NCBI GenBank assembly: GCA_964019135.1
Contig: CAXHSH010000579.1
Span: forward strand, 20,001-84,000
Direction: 5' to 3'
Origin: Arenicola marina
Lineage: Eukaryota; Annelida; Polychaeta; Arenicolidae
Length of the DNA stretch: 64,000 nt
Below, one piece after another: positions 23,145-35,867 of this stretch. Each line of letters begins with the position of its first letter. Positions within the stretch are counted from its first letter, which is position 1. Under the pieces are notes generated by a model. The model was not told where the DNA came from and made no database searches. It saw only the letters and a list, made by a program, of their open reading frames with translations. A program made the position numbers and the translations under genes.

Positions 23145-23262
23145 ATCTACGGCCATACCAGATTGAAAGCACCGGTTCTCGTCCGATCACCGAAGTTAAG
23201 CAACGTCGGGCCCGGTTAGCACTTGGATGGGTGACCGCCTGGGAATACCGGGTGCTGTAGAA
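23145..23262 (+). rRNA. 5S ribosomal RNA, copy 37
   Basis: Changes: G18A, T76C (loop E region). Tail AA-T5-C-T. Confidence 0.93.
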
Positions 23263-23774
23263 TTTTTCTGCCGGTATCTTTGTTGTTTTTTAGGGGAAAA
23301 CAATCGTAATAATCCGATGAGCCGCAAACAATTATTAGCCTGATGCGTAGGATGTCAGAGCGTTTGAAATGGTGACGCGTCCTCCTGCTCGGTCCGTGGC
23401 TAATGATGATTCAAGGGAGAAAAACACTTGCGGCTCTTGCGATTGGGAATGGCCGCGGCTCACTTAATATTGAAGGTACAGAGCTGGGACCGGTTTCAAA
23501 CGACGGGGAAAGGTAAAATGTAGCGATAAGGATTGCTATTGGTTAAGTGGTTCGAGAATTTACGGCGCTAGAGGTTGCTGTAACGGACCACCCCTTTTCA
23601 TCCCGTTACAAATGATTAGTGCACGGCGAAATCTCACAGGCCCGCGATGGTTTGGGTATCGACGTTTGCTGAAGGGGTGCCACGTTTCTTATACAAATGC
23701 GTGCGGCGGCTGCTTATCATGTCAGTTGAACGTGTCCATGTCATTTTGTAAGTCGAAGGTGGCGTTCATACAAC

Positions 23775-23892
23775 ATCTACGGCCATACTACGTTGAAAGC
23801 ACCGGTTCCCGTCCGATCACCGAAGTTAAGCAACGTCGGGCCCGGTTAGTACTTGGATGGGTGACCGCCTGGGAATACCGGGTGCTGTAGAA
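23775..23892 (+). rRNA. 5S ribosomal RNA, copy 38
   Basis: Changes: C15T, G17C, T35C. ATACAAC upstream. Tail AA-T8. Confidence 0.95.
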
Positions 23893-24405
23893 TTTTTTTT
23901 GCCGGTATCTTTGTTGTTTTTTAGGGGAAAACAATCGTAATAATCCGATGAGCCGCAAACAATTATTAGCCTGATGCGTAGGATGTCCGAGCGTTTGAAA
24001 TGGTGACGCATCCTCCTGCTCGGTCCGTGGCTAATGATGATTCAAGGAAGAAAAACACTTGCGGCTCTTGCGATTGGGAATGGCCGCGGCTCACTTAATA
24101 TTGAAGGTACAGAGCTGGGACCGGTTTCAAACGACGGGGAAAGGTAAAATGTAGCGATAAGGATTGCTATTGGTTAAGTGGGTCGAGAATTTACGGCGCT
24201 AGAGGTTGATGTAACGGACCACCCCTTTTCATCCCGTTACAAATGATTAGTGCACGGCGAAATCTCACAGGCCCGCGATGGTTTGGGTATCGACGTTTGC
24301 TGAAGGGGTGCCACGTTTCTTATACAAATGCATGCGGCGGCTGCTTATCATGTCAGTTGAACGTGTCCATGTCATTTTGTAAGTCGAAGGTGGCGTTTAT
24401 ACGAC

Positions 24406-24523
24406 ATCTACGGCCATACCAGGTTGAAAGCACCGGTTCTCGTCCGATCACCGAAGTTAAGCAACGTCGGGCCCGGTTAGTACTTGGATGGGTGAACGCC
24501 TGGGAATACCGGGTGCTGTAGAA
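24406..24523 (+). rRNA. 5S ribosomal RNA, copy 39
   Basis: Change: C91A. Tail AA-T5-C-T. Upstream spacer has AAATGCATGCGG. Confidence 0.93.
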
Positions 24524-25035
24524 TTTTTCTGCCGGTATCTTTGTTGCTTTTTAGGGGAAAACAATCGTAATAATCCGATGAGCCGCAAACAATTATTAGC
24601 CTGATGCGTAGGATGTCAGAGCGTTTGAAATGGTGACGCGTCCTTCTGCTCGGTCCGTGGCTAATGATGATTCAAGGGAGAAAAACACTTGCGGCTCTTG
24701 CGATTGAGAATGGCCGCGGCTCACTTAATATTGAAGGTACAGAGCTGGGACCGGTTTCAAACGACGGGGAAAGGTAAAATGTAGCGAAAAGGATTGCTAT
24801 TGGTTAAGTGGGTCGAGAATTTACGGCGCTAGAGGTTGCTGTAACGGACCACCCCTTTTCATCCCGTTACAAATGATTAGTGCACGGCGAAATCTCACAG
24901 GCCCGCGATTTTTTGGGTATCGACGTTTGCTGAAGGGGTGCCAAGTTTCTTATACAAATGCGTGCGGCGGCTGCTTATCATGTCAGTTGAACGTGTCCAT
25001 GTCATTTTGTAAGTCGAAGGTGGCGTTCATACGAC

Positions 25036-25153
25036 ATCTACGGCCATACCAGATTGAAAGCACCGGTTCTCGTCCGATCACCGAAGTTAAGCAACGTCGG
25101 GCCCGGTTAGTACTTGGATGGGTGACCGCCTGGGAATACCGGGTGCTGTAGAA
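25036..25153 (+). rRNA. 5S ribosomal RNA, copy 40
   Basis: Change: G18A. Tail AA-T7. Upstream spacer has CGATTTTTTGGG and GCCAAGTTTC variants. Confidence 0.95.
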
Positions 25154-25665
25154 TTTTTTTGCCGGTATCTTTGTTGTTTTTTAGGGGAAAACAATCGTAA
25201 TAATCCGATGAGCCGCAAACAATTATTAGCCTGATGCGTAGGATGTCAGAGCGTTTGAAATGGTGACGCACCCTCCTGCTCGGTCCGTGGCTAATGATGA
25301 TTCAAGGGAGAAAAACACTTGCGGCTCTTGCGATTGGGAATGGCCGCGGCTCACATAATATTGAAGGTACAGAGCTGGGACCGGTTTCAAACGACGGGGA
25401 AAGGTAAAGTGTAGCGATAAGGATTGCTATTGGTTAAGTGGGTCGAGAATTTACGGCGCTAGAGTTTGCTGTAACGGACCACCCCTTTTCATCCCGTTAC
25501 AAATGATTAGTGCACGGCGAAATCTCACAGGCCCGCGATGGTTTGAGTATCGACGTTTGCTGAAGGGGTGCCACGTTTCTTATACAAATGCGTGCGGCGG
25601 CTGCTTATCATGTCAGTTGAACGTGTCCATGTCATTTTGTAAGTCGAAGGTGGCGTTCATACAAC

Positions 25666-25783
25666 ATCTACGGCCATACCAGGTTGAAAGCACCGGTTCT
25701 CGTCCGATCACCGAAGTTAAGCAACGTCGGGCCCGGTTAGTACTTGGATGGGTGACCGCCTGGGAATACCGGGTGCTGTAGAA
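25666..25783 (+). rRNA. 5S ribosomal RNA, copy 41
   Basis: Gene body as copy 1 with A118. ATACAAC upstream. Tail AA-T5-C-T. Confidence 0.95.
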
Positions 25784-26295
25784 TTTTTCTGCCGGTATCT
25801 TTGTTGTTTTTTAGGGGAAAACAATCGTAATAATCCTATGAGCCGCAAGCAATTATTAGCCTGATGCGTAGGATGTCAGAGCGTTTGAAATGGTGACGCA
25901 TCCTCCTGCTCGGTCCGTGGCTAATGATGATTCAAGGGAGAAAAACACTTGCGGCTCTTGCGATTGGGAATGGCCGCGGCTCACATAATATTGAAGGTAC
26001 AGAGCTGGGACCAGTTTCAAACGACGGGGAAAGGTAAAGTGTAGCGATAAGGATTGCTATTGGTTAAGTGGGTCGAGAATTTCCGGCGCTAGAGGTTGCT
26101 GTAACGGACCACCCCTTTTCATCCCGTTACAAATGATTAGTGCACGGCGAAATCTCACAGGCCCGCGATGGTGTGAGTATCGACGTTTGCTGAAGGGGTG
26201 CCACGTTTCTTATACAAATGCGTGCGGCGGCTGCTTATCATGTCAGTTGAACGTGTCCATGTCATTTTGTAAGTCGAAGGTTGCGTTCATACGAC

Positions 26296-26413
26296 ATCTA
26301 CGGCCATACCAGGTTGAAAGCACCGGTTCTCGTCCGATCACCGAAGTTAAGCAACGTCGGGCCCGGTTAGTACTTGGATGGGTGACCGCCTGGGAATACC
26401 GGGTGCTGTAGAT
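26296..26413 (+). rRNA. 5S ribosomal RNA, copy 42
   Basis: Identical to copy 1 over the gene. Tail A-T9. The upstream spacer has GGTGTGAGTAT, so this unit looks like a recombinant of two spacer types. Confidence 0.95.
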
Positions 26414-26926
26414 TTTTTTTTGCCGGTATCTTTGTTGTTTTTTAGGGGAAAACAATCGTAATAATCCGATGAGCCGCAAACAGTTATTAGCCTGATGCGT
26501 AGGATGTCAGAGCGTTTGAAATGGTGACGCATCCTCCTGCTCGGTCCGTGGCTATTGATGATTCAAGGAAGAAAAACACTTGCGGCTCTTGCGATTGGGA
26601 ATGGCCGCGGCTCACTTAATATTGAAGGTACAGAGCTGGAACCGGTTTCAAACGACGGGGAAAGGTAACATGTAGCGATAAGGATTGCTATTGGTTAAGT
26701 GGGTCGAGAATTTACGGCGCTAGATGTTGCTGTAACGGACCACCCCTTTTCATCCCGTTACAAATGATTAGTGCACGGCGAAATCTCACAGGCCCGCGAT
26801 GGTTTGGGTATCGACGTTTGCTGAAGGGGTGCCACGTTTCTTATACAAATGCGTGCGGCGGCTGCTTATCATGTCAGTTGAACGTGTCCATGTCATTTTG
26901 TAAGTCGAAGGTGGCGTTCATATGAC

Positions 26927-27044
26927 ATCTACGGCCATACCACGTTGAAAGCACCGGTTCTCGTCCGATCACCGAAGTTAAGCAACGTCGGGCCCGGTTA
27001 GTACTTGGATGGGTGACCGCCTGGGAATACCGGGTGCTGTAGAA
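26927..27044 (+). rRNA. 5S ribosomal RNA, copy 43
   Basis: Change: G17C. CATATGAC upstream. Tail AA-T7. Confidence 0.95.
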
Positions 27045-27556
27045 TTTTTTTGCCGGTATCTTTGTTGCTTTTTAGGGGAAAACAATCGTAATAATCCGAT
27101 GAGCCGCAAACAGTTATTAGCCTGATGCGTAGGATGTCATGGCGTTTGAAATGGTGACGCATCCTCCTGCTCGGTCCGTGGCTAATGATGATACAAGGGA
27201 GAAAAACACTTGCGGCTCTTGCGATTGGGAATGGCCGCGGCTCACTTAATATTGAAGGTACAGAGCTGGGACCGGTTTCAAACGACGGGGAAAGGTAAAA
27301 TGTAGCGATAAGAATTGCTATTGGTTAAGTGGGTCGAGAATTTACGGCGCTAGAGGTTGATGTAACGGACCACCCCTTTTCATCCCGTTACAAATGATTA
27401 GTGCACGGCGAAATCTCACAGGCCCGCGATGGTTTGGGTATCGACGTTTGCTGAAGGGGTGCCACGTTTCTTATACAAATGCGTGCGGCGGCTGTTTATC
27501 ATGTCAGTTGAACGTGTCCATGTCATTTTGTAAGTCGAAGGTGGCGTTCATACGAC

Positions 27557-27674
27557 ATCTACGGCCATACCAGATTGAAAGCACCGGTTCTCGTCCGATC
27601 ACCGAAGTTAAGCAACGTCGGGCCCGGTTAGCACTTGGATGGGTGACCGCCTGGGAATACCGGGTGCTGTAGAA
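27557..27674 (+). rRNA. 5S ribosomal RNA, copy 44
   Basis: Changes: G18A, T76C. Tail AA-T5-C-T. Duplicate of copy 37. Confidence 0.93.
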
Positions 27675-28186
27675 TTTTTCTGCCGGTATCTTTGTTGTTT
27701 TTTAGGGGAAAACAATCGTAATAATCCGATGAGCCGCAAACAATTATTAGCCTGATGCGTAGGATGTCAGAGCGTTTGAAATGGTGACGCGTCCTCCTGC
27801 TCGGTCCGTGGCTAATGATGATTCAAGGGAGAAAAACACTTGCGGCTCTTGCGATTGGGAATGGCCGCGGCTCACTTAATATTGAAGGTACAGAGCTGGG
27901 ACCGGTTTCAAACGACGGGGAAAGGTAAAATGTAGCGATAAGGATTGCTATTGGTTAAGTGGTTCGAGAATTTACGGCGCTAGAGGTTGCTGTAACGGAC
28001 CACCCCTTTTCATCCCGTTACAAATGATTAGTGCACGGCGAAATCTCACAGGCCCGCGATGGTTTGGGTATCGACGTTTGCTGAAGGGGTGCCACGTTTC
28101 TTATACAAATGCGTGCGGCGGCTGCTTATCATGTCAGTTGAACGTGTCCATGTCATTTTGTAAGTCGAAGGTGGCGTTCATACAAC

Positions 28187-28304
28187 ATCTACGGCCATAC
28201 TACGTTGAAAGCACCGGTTCCCGTCCGATCACCGAAGTTAAGCAACGTCGGGCCCGGTTAGTACTTGGATGGGTGACCGCCTGGGAATACCGGGTGCTGT
28301 AGAA
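28187..28304 (+). rRNA. 5S ribosomal RNA, copy 45
   Basis: Changes: C15T, G17C, T35C. ATACAAC upstream. Tail AA-T8. Confidence 0.95.
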
Positions 28305-28817
28305 TTTTTTTTGCCGGTATCTTTGTTGTTTTTTAGGGGAAAACAATCGTAATAATCCGATGAGCCGCAAACAATTATTAGCCTGATGCGTAGGATGTCC
28401 GAGCGTTTGAAATGGTGACGCATCCTCCTGCTCGGTCCGTGGCTAATGATGATTCAAGGAAGAAAAACACTTGCGGCTCTTGCGATTGGGAATGGCCGCG
28501 GCTCACTTAATATTGAAGGTACAGAGCTGGGACCGGTTTCAAACGACGGGGAAAGGTAAAATGTAGCGATAAGGATTGCTATTGGTTAAGTGGGTCGAGA
28601 ATTTACGGCGCTAGAGGTTGATGTAACGGACCACCCCTTTTCATCCCGTTACAAATGATTAGTGCACGGCGAAATCTCACAGGCCCGCGATGGTTTGGGT
28701 ATCGACGTTTGCTGAAGGGGTGCCACGTTTCTTATACAAATGCATGCGGCGGCTGCTTATCATGTCAGTTGAACGTGTCCATGTCATTTTGTAAGTCGAA
28801 GGTGGCGTTTATACGAC

Positions 28818-28935
28818 ATCTACGGCCATACCAGGTTGAAAGCACCGGTTCTCGTCCGATCACCGAAGTTAAGCAACGTCGGGCCCGGTTAGTACTTGGA
28901 TGGGTGAACGCCTGGGAATACCGGGTGCTGTAGAA
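28818..28935 (+). rRNA. 5S ribosomal RNA, copy 46
   Basis: Change: C91A. Tail AA-T5-C-T. Duplicate of copy 39. Confidence 0.93.
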
Positions 28936-29447
28936 TTTTTCTGCCGGTATCTTTGTTGCTTTTTAGGGGAAAACAATCGTAATAATCCGATGAGCCGCAA
29001 ACAATTATTAGCCTGATGCGTAGGATGTCAGAGCGTTTGAAATGGTGACGCGTCCTTCTGCTCGGTCCGTGGCTAATGATGATTCAAGGGAGAAAAACAC
29101 TTGCGGCTCTTGCGATTGAGAATGGCCGCGGCTCACTTAATATTGAAGGTACAGAGCTGGGACCGGTTTCAAACGACGGGGAAAGGTAAAATGTAGCGAA
29201 AAGGATTGCTATTGGTTAAGTGGGTCGAGAATTTACGGCGCTAGAGGTTGCTGTAACGGACCACCCCTTTTCATCCCGTTACAAATGATTAGTGCACGGC
29301 GAAATCTCACAGGCCCGCGATTTTTTGGGTATCGACGTTTGCTGAAGGGGTGCCAAGTTTCTTATACAAATGCGTGCGGCGGCTGCTTATCATGTCAGTT
29401 GAACGTGTCCATGTCATTTTGTAAGTCGAAGGTGGCGTTCATACGAC

Positions 29448-29565
29448 ATCTACGGCCATACCAGATTGAAAGCACCGGTTCTCGTCCGATCACCGAAGTT
29501 AAGCAACGTCGGGCCCGGTTAGTACTTGGATGGGTGACCGCCTGGGAATACCGGGTGCTGTAGAA
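29448..29565 (+). rRNA. 5S ribosomal RNA, copy 47
   Basis: Change: G18A. Tail AA-T7. Same upstream CGATTTTTTGGG variant as copy 40. Confidence 0.95.
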
Positions 29566-30077
29566 TTTTTTTGCCGGTATCTTTGTTGTTTTTTAGGGGA
29601 AAACAATCGTAATAATCCGATGAGCCGCAAACAATTATTAGCCTGATGCGTAGGATGTCAGAGCGTTTGAAATGGTGACGCACCCTCCTGCTCGGTCCGT
29701 GGCTAATGATGATTCAAGGGAGAAAAACACTTGCGGCTCTTGCGATTGGGAATGGCCGCGGCTCACATAATATTGAAGGTACAGAGCTGGGACCGGTTTC
29801 AAACGACGGGGAAAGGTAAAGTGTAGCGATAAGGATTGCTATTGGTTAAGTGGGTCGAGAATTTACGGCGCTAGAGTTTGCTGTAACGGACCACCCCTTT
29901 TCATCCCGTTACAAATGATTAGTGCACGGCGAAATCTCACAGGCCCGCGATGGTTTGAGTATCGACGTTTGCTGAAGGGGTGCCACGTTTCTTATACAAA
30001 TGCGTGCGGCGGCTGCTTATCATGTCAGTTGAACGTGTCCATGTCATTTTGTAAGTCGAAGGTGGCGTTCATACAAC

Positions 30078-30195
30078 ATCTACGGCCATACCAGGTTGAA
30101 AGCACCGGTTCTCGTCCGATCACCGAAGTTAAGCAACGTCGGGCCCGGTTAGTACTTGGATGGGTGACCGCCTGGGAATACCGGGTGCTGTAGAA
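30078..30195 (+). rRNA. 5S ribosomal RNA, copy 48
   Basis: Gene body as copy 1 with A118. ATACAAC upstream. Tail AA-T5-C-T. Confidence 0.95.
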
Positions 30196-30707
30196 TTTTT
30201 CTGCCGGTATCTTTGTTGTTTTTTAGGGGAAAACAATCGTAATAATCCTATGAGCCGCAAGCAATTATTAGCCTGATGCGTAGGATGTCAGAGCGTTTGA
30301 AATGGTGACGCATCCTCCTGCTCGGTCCGTGGCTAATGATGATTCAAGGGAGAAAAACACTTGCGGCTCTTGCGATTGGGAATGGCCGCGGCTCACATAA
30401 TATTGAAGGTACAGAGCTGGGACCAGTTTCAAACGACGGGGAAAGGTAAAGTGTAGCGATAAGGATTGCTATTGGTTAAGTGGGTCGAGAATATCCGGCG
30501 CTAGAGGTTGCTGTAACGGACCACCCCTTTTCATCCCGTTACAAATGATTAGTGCACGGCGAAATCTCACAGGCCCGCGATGGTGTGAGTATCGACGTTT
30601 GCTGAAGGGGTGCCACGTTTCTTATACAAATGCGTGCGGCGGCTGCTTATCATGTCAGTTGAACGTGTCCATGTCATTTTGTAAGTCGAAGGTGGCGTTA
30701 ATACGAC

Positions 30708-30825
30708 ATCTACGGCCATACCAGGTTGAAAGCACCGGTTCTCGTCCGATCACCGAAGTTAAGCAACGTCGGGCCCGGTTAGTACTTGGATGGGTGAACG
30801 CCTGGGAATACCGGGTGCTGTAGAA
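30708..30825 (+). rRNA. 5S ribosomal RNA, copy 49
   Basis: Change: C91A. GTTAATACGAC upstream. Tail AA-T7. A private GAATATCCGG lies in the upstream spacer. Confidence 0.93.
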
Positions 30826-31337
30826 TTTTTTTGCCGGTATCTTTGTTGTTTTTTAGGGGTAAACAATCGTAATAATCCGATGAGCCGCAAACAATTATTA
30901 GCCTGATGCGTAGGATGTCAGAGCGTTTGAAATGGTGACGCATCCTCCTGCTCGGTCCGTGGCTAATGATGATTCAAGGGAGAAAAACACTTGCGGCTCT
31001 TGCGATTGGGAATGGCCGCGGCTCACATAATATTGAAGGTACAGAGCTGGGACCGGTTTCAAACGACGGGGAAAGGTAAAATGTAGCGATAAGGATTGCT
31101 ATTGGTTAAGTGGGTCGAGAATTTACGGCGCTAGAGGTTGATGTAACGGACCACCCCTTTTCATCCCGTTACAAATGATTAGTGCACGGCGAAATCTCAC
31201 AGGCCCGCGATGGTTTGGGTATCGACGTTTGCTGAAGGGGTGCCACGTTTCTTATACAAATGCGTGCGGCGGCTGCTTATCATGTCAGTTGAACGTGTCC
31301 ATGTCATTTTGTAAGTCGAAGGTGGCGTTCATACGAC

Positions 31338-31455
31338 ATCTACGGCCATACTACGTTGAAAGCACCGGTTCCCGTCCGACCACCGAAGTTAAGCAACGTC
31401 GGGCCCGGTTAGTACTTGGATGGGTGACCGCCTGGGAATAGCGGGTGCTGTAGAA
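31338..31455 (+). rRNA. 5S ribosomal RNA, copy 50 (helix V variant)
   Basis: Changes: C15T, G17C, T35C, T43C and C104G. C104G breaks the G71-C104 pair in helix V. Possible pseudogene. Tail AA-T8. Confidence 0.88.
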
Positions 31456-31968
31456 TTTTTTTTGCCGGTATCTTTGTAGTTTTTTAGGGGAAAACAATCG
31501 TAATAATCCGATGAGCCGCAAACAATTATTAGCCTGATGCGTAGGATGTCCGAGCGTTTGAAATGGTGACGCATCCTCCTGCTCGGTCCGTGGCTAATGA
31601 TGATTCAAGAGAGAAAAACACTTGCGGCTCTTGCGATTGGGAATGGCCGCGGCTCACTTAATATTGAAGGTACAGAGCTGGGACCGGTTTCAAACGACGG
31701 GGAAAGGTAAAATGTAGCGATAAGGATTGCTATTGGTTAAGTGGGTCGAGAATTTACGGCGCTAGAGGTTGATGTAACGGACCACCCCTTTTCATCCCAT
31801 TACAAATGATTAGTGCACGGCGAAATCTCACAGGCCCGCGATGGTTTGGGTATCGACGTTTGCTGAAGGGGTGCCACGTTTCTTATACAAATGCGTGCGG
31901 CGGCTGCTTATCATGTCAGTTGAACGTGTCCATGTCATTTTGTAAGTCGAAGGTGGCGTTCATACGAC

Positions 31969-32086
31969 ATCTACGGCCATACCACGTTGAAAGCACCGGT
32001 TCTCGTCCGATCACCGAAGTTAAGCAACGTCGGGCCTGGTTAGTACTTGGATGGGTGACCGCCTGGGAATACCGGGTGCTGTAGAA
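31969..32086 (+). rRNA. 5S ribosomal RNA, copy 51
   Basis: Changes: G17C, C69T (helix V pair becomes a wobble with G106). Tail AA-T7. Confidence 0.94.
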
Positions 32087-32598
32087 TTTTTTTGCCGGTA
32101 TCTTTGTTGCTTTTTAGGGGAAAACAATCGTAATAATCCGATGAGCCGCAAACAGTTATTAGCCTGATGCGTAGGATGTCATGGCGTTTGAAATGGTGAC
32201 GCATCCTCCTGCTCGGTCCGTGGCTAATGATGATACAAGGGAGAAAAACACTTGCGGCTCTTGCGATTGGGAATGGCCGCGGCTCACTTAATATTGAAGG
32301 TATAGAGCTGGGACCGGTTTCCAACGACGGGGAAAGGTAAAGTGTAGCGATAAGGATTGCTATTGGTTAAGTGGGTCGAGAATTTCCGGCGCTAGAGGTT
32401 GCTGTAACGGACCACCCCTTTTCATCCCGTTACAAATGATTAGTGCACGGCGAAATCTCACAGGCCCGCGATGGTGTGAGTATCGACGTTTGCTGAAGGG
32501 GTGCCACGTTTCTTATACAAATGCGTGCGGCGGCTGCTTATCATGTCAGTTGAACGTGTCCATGTCATTTTGTAAGTCGAAGGTGGCGTTAATACGAC

Positions 32599-32716
32599 AT
32601 CTACGGCCATACCAGGTTGAAAGCACCGGTTCTCGTCCGATCACCGAAGTTAAGCAACGTCGGGCCCGGTTAGTACTTGGATGGGTGAACGCCTGGGAAT
32701 ACCGGGTGCTGTAGAA
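32599..32716 (+). rRNA. 5S ribosomal RNA, copy 52
   Basis: Change: C91A. GTTAATACGAC upstream. Tail AA-T7. Duplicate of copies 22 and 49. Confidence 0.93.
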
Positions 32717-33228
32717 TTTTTTTGCCGGTATCTTTGTTGTTTTTTAGGGGTAAACAATCGTAATAATCCGATGAGCCGCAAACAATTATTAGCCTGATGC
32801 GTAGGATGTCAGAGCGTTTGAAATGGTGACGCATCCTCCTGCTCGGTCCGTGGCTAATGATGATTCAAGGGAGAAAAACACTTGCGGCTCTTGCGATTGG
32901 GAATGGCCGCGGCTCACATAATATTGAAGGTACAGAGCTGGGACCGGTTTCAAACGACGGGGAAAGGTAAAATGTAGCGATAAGGATTGCTATTGGTTAA
33001 GTGGGTCGAGAATTTACGGCGCTAGAGGTTGATGTAACGGACCACCCCTTTTCATCCCGTTACAAATGATTAGTGCACGGCGAAATCTCACAGGCCCGCG
33101 ATGGTTTGGGTATCGACGTTTGCTGAAGGGGTGCCACGTTTCTTATACAAATGCGTGCGGCGGCTGCTTATCATGTCAGTTGAACGTGTCCATGTCATTT
33201 TGTAAGTCGAAGTTGGCGTTCATACGAC

Positions 33229-33346
33229 ATCTACGGCCATACTACGTTGAAAGCACCGGTTCCCGTCCGACCACCGAAGTTAAGCAACGTCGGGCCCGGT
33301 TAGTACTTGGATGGGTGACCGCCTGGGAATACCGGGTGCTGTAGAA
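33229..33346 (+). rRNA. 5S ribosomal RNA, copy 53
   Basis: Changes: C15T, G17C, T35C, T43C. Tail AA-T8. Duplicate of copy 23. Confidence 0.94.
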
Positions 33347-33859
33347 TTTTTTTTGCCGGTATCTTTGTAGTTTTTTAGGGGAAAACAATCGTAATAATCC
33401 GATGAGCCGCAAACAATTATTAGCCTGATGCGTAGGATGTCCGAGCGTTTGAAATGGTGACGCATCCTCCTGCTCGGTCCGTGGCTAATGATGATTCAAG
33501 AGAGAATAACACTTGCGGCTCTTGCGATTGGGAATGGCCGCGGCTCACTTAATATTGAAGGTACAGAGCTGGGACCGGTTTCAAACGACGGGGAAAGGTA
33601 AAATGTAGCGATCAGGATTGCTATTGGTTAAGTGGGTCGAGAATTTACGGCGCTAGAGGTTGATGTAACGGACCACCCCTTTTCATCCCATTACAAATGA
33701 TTAGTGCACGGCGAAATCTCACAGGCCCGCGATGGTTTGGGTATCGACGTTTGCTGAAGGGGTGCCACGTTTCTTATACAAATGCGTGCGGCGGCTGCTT
33801 ATCATGTCAGTTGAACGTGTCCATGTCATTTTGTAAGTCGAAGGTGGCGTTCATACGAC

Positions 33860-33977
33860 ATCTACGGCCATACCACGTTGAAAGCACCGGTTCTCGTCCG
33901 ATCACCGAAGTTAAGCAACGTCGGGCCCGGTTACTACTTGGATGGGTGACCGCCTGGGAATACCGGGTGCTGTAGAA
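33860..33977 (+). rRNA. 5S ribosomal RNA, copy 54
   Basis: Changes: G17C, G75C. Tail AA-T7. Duplicate of copy 24, but with ATACGAC upstream. Confidence 0.92.
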
Positions 33978-34489
33978 TTTTTTTGCCGGTATCTTTGTTG
34001 CTTTTTAGGGGAAAACAATCGTAATAATCCGATGAGCCGCAAACAGTTATTAGCCTGATGCGTAGGATGTCATGGCGTTTGAAATGGTGACGCATCCTCC
34101 TGCTCGGTCCGTGGCTAATGATGATACAAGGGAGAAAAACACTTGCGGCTCTTGCGATTGGGAATGGCCGCGGCTCACTTAATATTGAAGGTACAGAGCT
34201 GGGACCGGTTTCCAACGACGGGGAAAGGTAAAATGTAGCGATAAGGATTGCTATTGGTTAAGTGGGTCGAGAATTTACGGCGCTAGAGGTTGATGTAACG
34301 GACCACCCCTTTTCATCCCATTACAAATGATTAGTGCACGGCGAAATCTCACAGGCCCGCGATGGTTTGAGTATCGACGTTTGCTGAAGGGGTGCCACGT
34401 TTCTTATACAAATGCGTGCGGCGGCTGCTTATCATGTCAGTTGAACGTGTCCATGTCATTTTGTAAGTCGAAGGTTGCGTTCATACGAC

Positions 34490-34607
34490 ATCTACGGCCA
34501 TACCAGGTTGAAAGCACCGGTTCTCGTCCGATCACCGAAGTTAAGCAACGTCGGGCCCGGTTAGTACTTGGATGGGTGACCGCCTGGGAATACCGGGTGC
34601 TGTAGAT
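34490..34607 (+). rRNA. 5S ribosomal RNA, copy 55
   Basis: Identical to copy 1 over the gene. Tail A-T9. Duplicate of copy 25. Confidence 0.95.
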
Positions 34608-35120
34608 TTTTTTTTGCCGGTATCTTTGTTGTTTTTTAGGGGAAAACAATCGTAATAATCCGATGAGCCGCAAACAGTTATTAGCCTGATGCGTAGGATG
34701 TCAGAGCGTTTGAAATGGTGACGCATCCTCCTGCTCGGTCCGTGGCTAATGATGATTCAAGGAAGAAAAACACTTGCTGCTCTGGCGATTGGGAATGGCC
34801 GCGGCTCACTTAATATTGAAGGTACAGAGCTGGAACCGGTTTCAAACGACGGGGAAAGGTAACATGTAGCGATAAGGATTGCTATTGGTTAAGTGGGTCG
34901 AGAATTTACGGCGCTAGATGTTGCTGTAACGGACCACCCCTTTTCATCCCGTTACAAATGATTAGAGCACGGCGAAATCTCACAGGCCCGCGATGGTTTG
35001 GGTATCGACGTTTGCTGAAGGGGTGCCACGTTTCTTATACAAATGCGTGCGGCGGCTGCTTATCATGTCAGTTGAACGTGTCCATGTCATTTTGTAAGTC
35101 GAAGGTGGCGTTCATACGAC

Positions 35121-35238
35121 ATCTACGGCCATACCACGTTGAAAGCACCGGTTCTCGTCCGATCACCGAAGTTAAGCAACGTCGGGCCCGGTTCGTACTT
35201 GGATGGGTGACCGCCTGGGAATACCGGGTGCTGTAGAA
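35121..35238 (+). rRNA. 5S ribosomal RNA, copy 56
   Basis: Changes: G17C, A74C. Tail AA-T7 followed by CCGG with one G lost, a marker shared only with copy 62. Confidence 0.92.
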
Positions 35239-35749
35239 TTTTTTTCCGGTATCTTTGTTGCTTTTTAGGGGAAAACAATCGTAATAATCCGATGAGCCGC
35301 AAACAGTTATTAGCCTGATGCGTAGGATGTCATGGCGTTTGAAATGGTGACGCATCCTCCTGCTCGGTCCGTGGCTAATGATGATACAAGGGAGAAAAAC
35401 ACTTGCGGCTCTTGCGATTGGGAATGGCCGCGGCTCACTTAATATTGAAGGTACAGAGCTGGGACCGGTTTCAAACGACGGGGAAAGGTAAAATGTAGCG
35501 ATAAGGATTGCTATTGGTTTAGTGGGTCGAGAATTTACGGCGCTAGAGGTTGATGTAACGGACCACCCCTTTTCATCCCGTTACAAATGATTAGTGCACG
35601 GCGAAATCTCACAGGCCCGCGATGGTTTGGGTATCGACGTTTGCTGAAGGGGTGCCACGTTTCTTATACAAATGCGTGCGGCGGCTGCTTATCATGTCAG
35701 TTGAACGTGTCCATGTCATTTTGTAAGTCGAAGGTGGCGTTTATACGAC

Positions 35750-35867
35750 ATCTACGGCCATACCAGGTTGAAAGCACCGGTTCTCGTCCGATCACCGAAG
35801 TTAAGCAACGTCGGGCCCGGTTAGTACTTGGATGAGTGAACGCCTGGGAATACCGGGTGCTGTAGAA
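35750..35867 (+). rRNA. 5S ribosomal RNA, copy 57 (C-box variant)
   Basis: Changes: G86A, C91A. Possible pseudogene. Tail AA-T7. Confidence 0.88.

Larger units (their letters stand above)
21884..26295 (+). repeat. Seven-unit 5S block, copy A (4412-bp period)
   Basis: Copies 35-41 repeat as 42-48, sharing T76C, ATACAAC, AAATGCATGC, GCCAAGTTTC and ACGCACCCTCC markers in order. Confidence 0.85.
26296..30707 (+). repeat. Seven-unit 5S block, copy B (4412-bp period)
   Basis: Tandem duplicate of 21884-26295. A third, dispersed copy of most of it lies within 41422-47455. Confidence 0.85.
26296..32330 (+). repeat. 5S block repeated 15.1 kb away, copy A
   Basis: Copies 42-51 correspond to copies 66-75, including the rare C104G and C69T genes in adjacent units. 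Start and end are approximate. Confidence 0.85.
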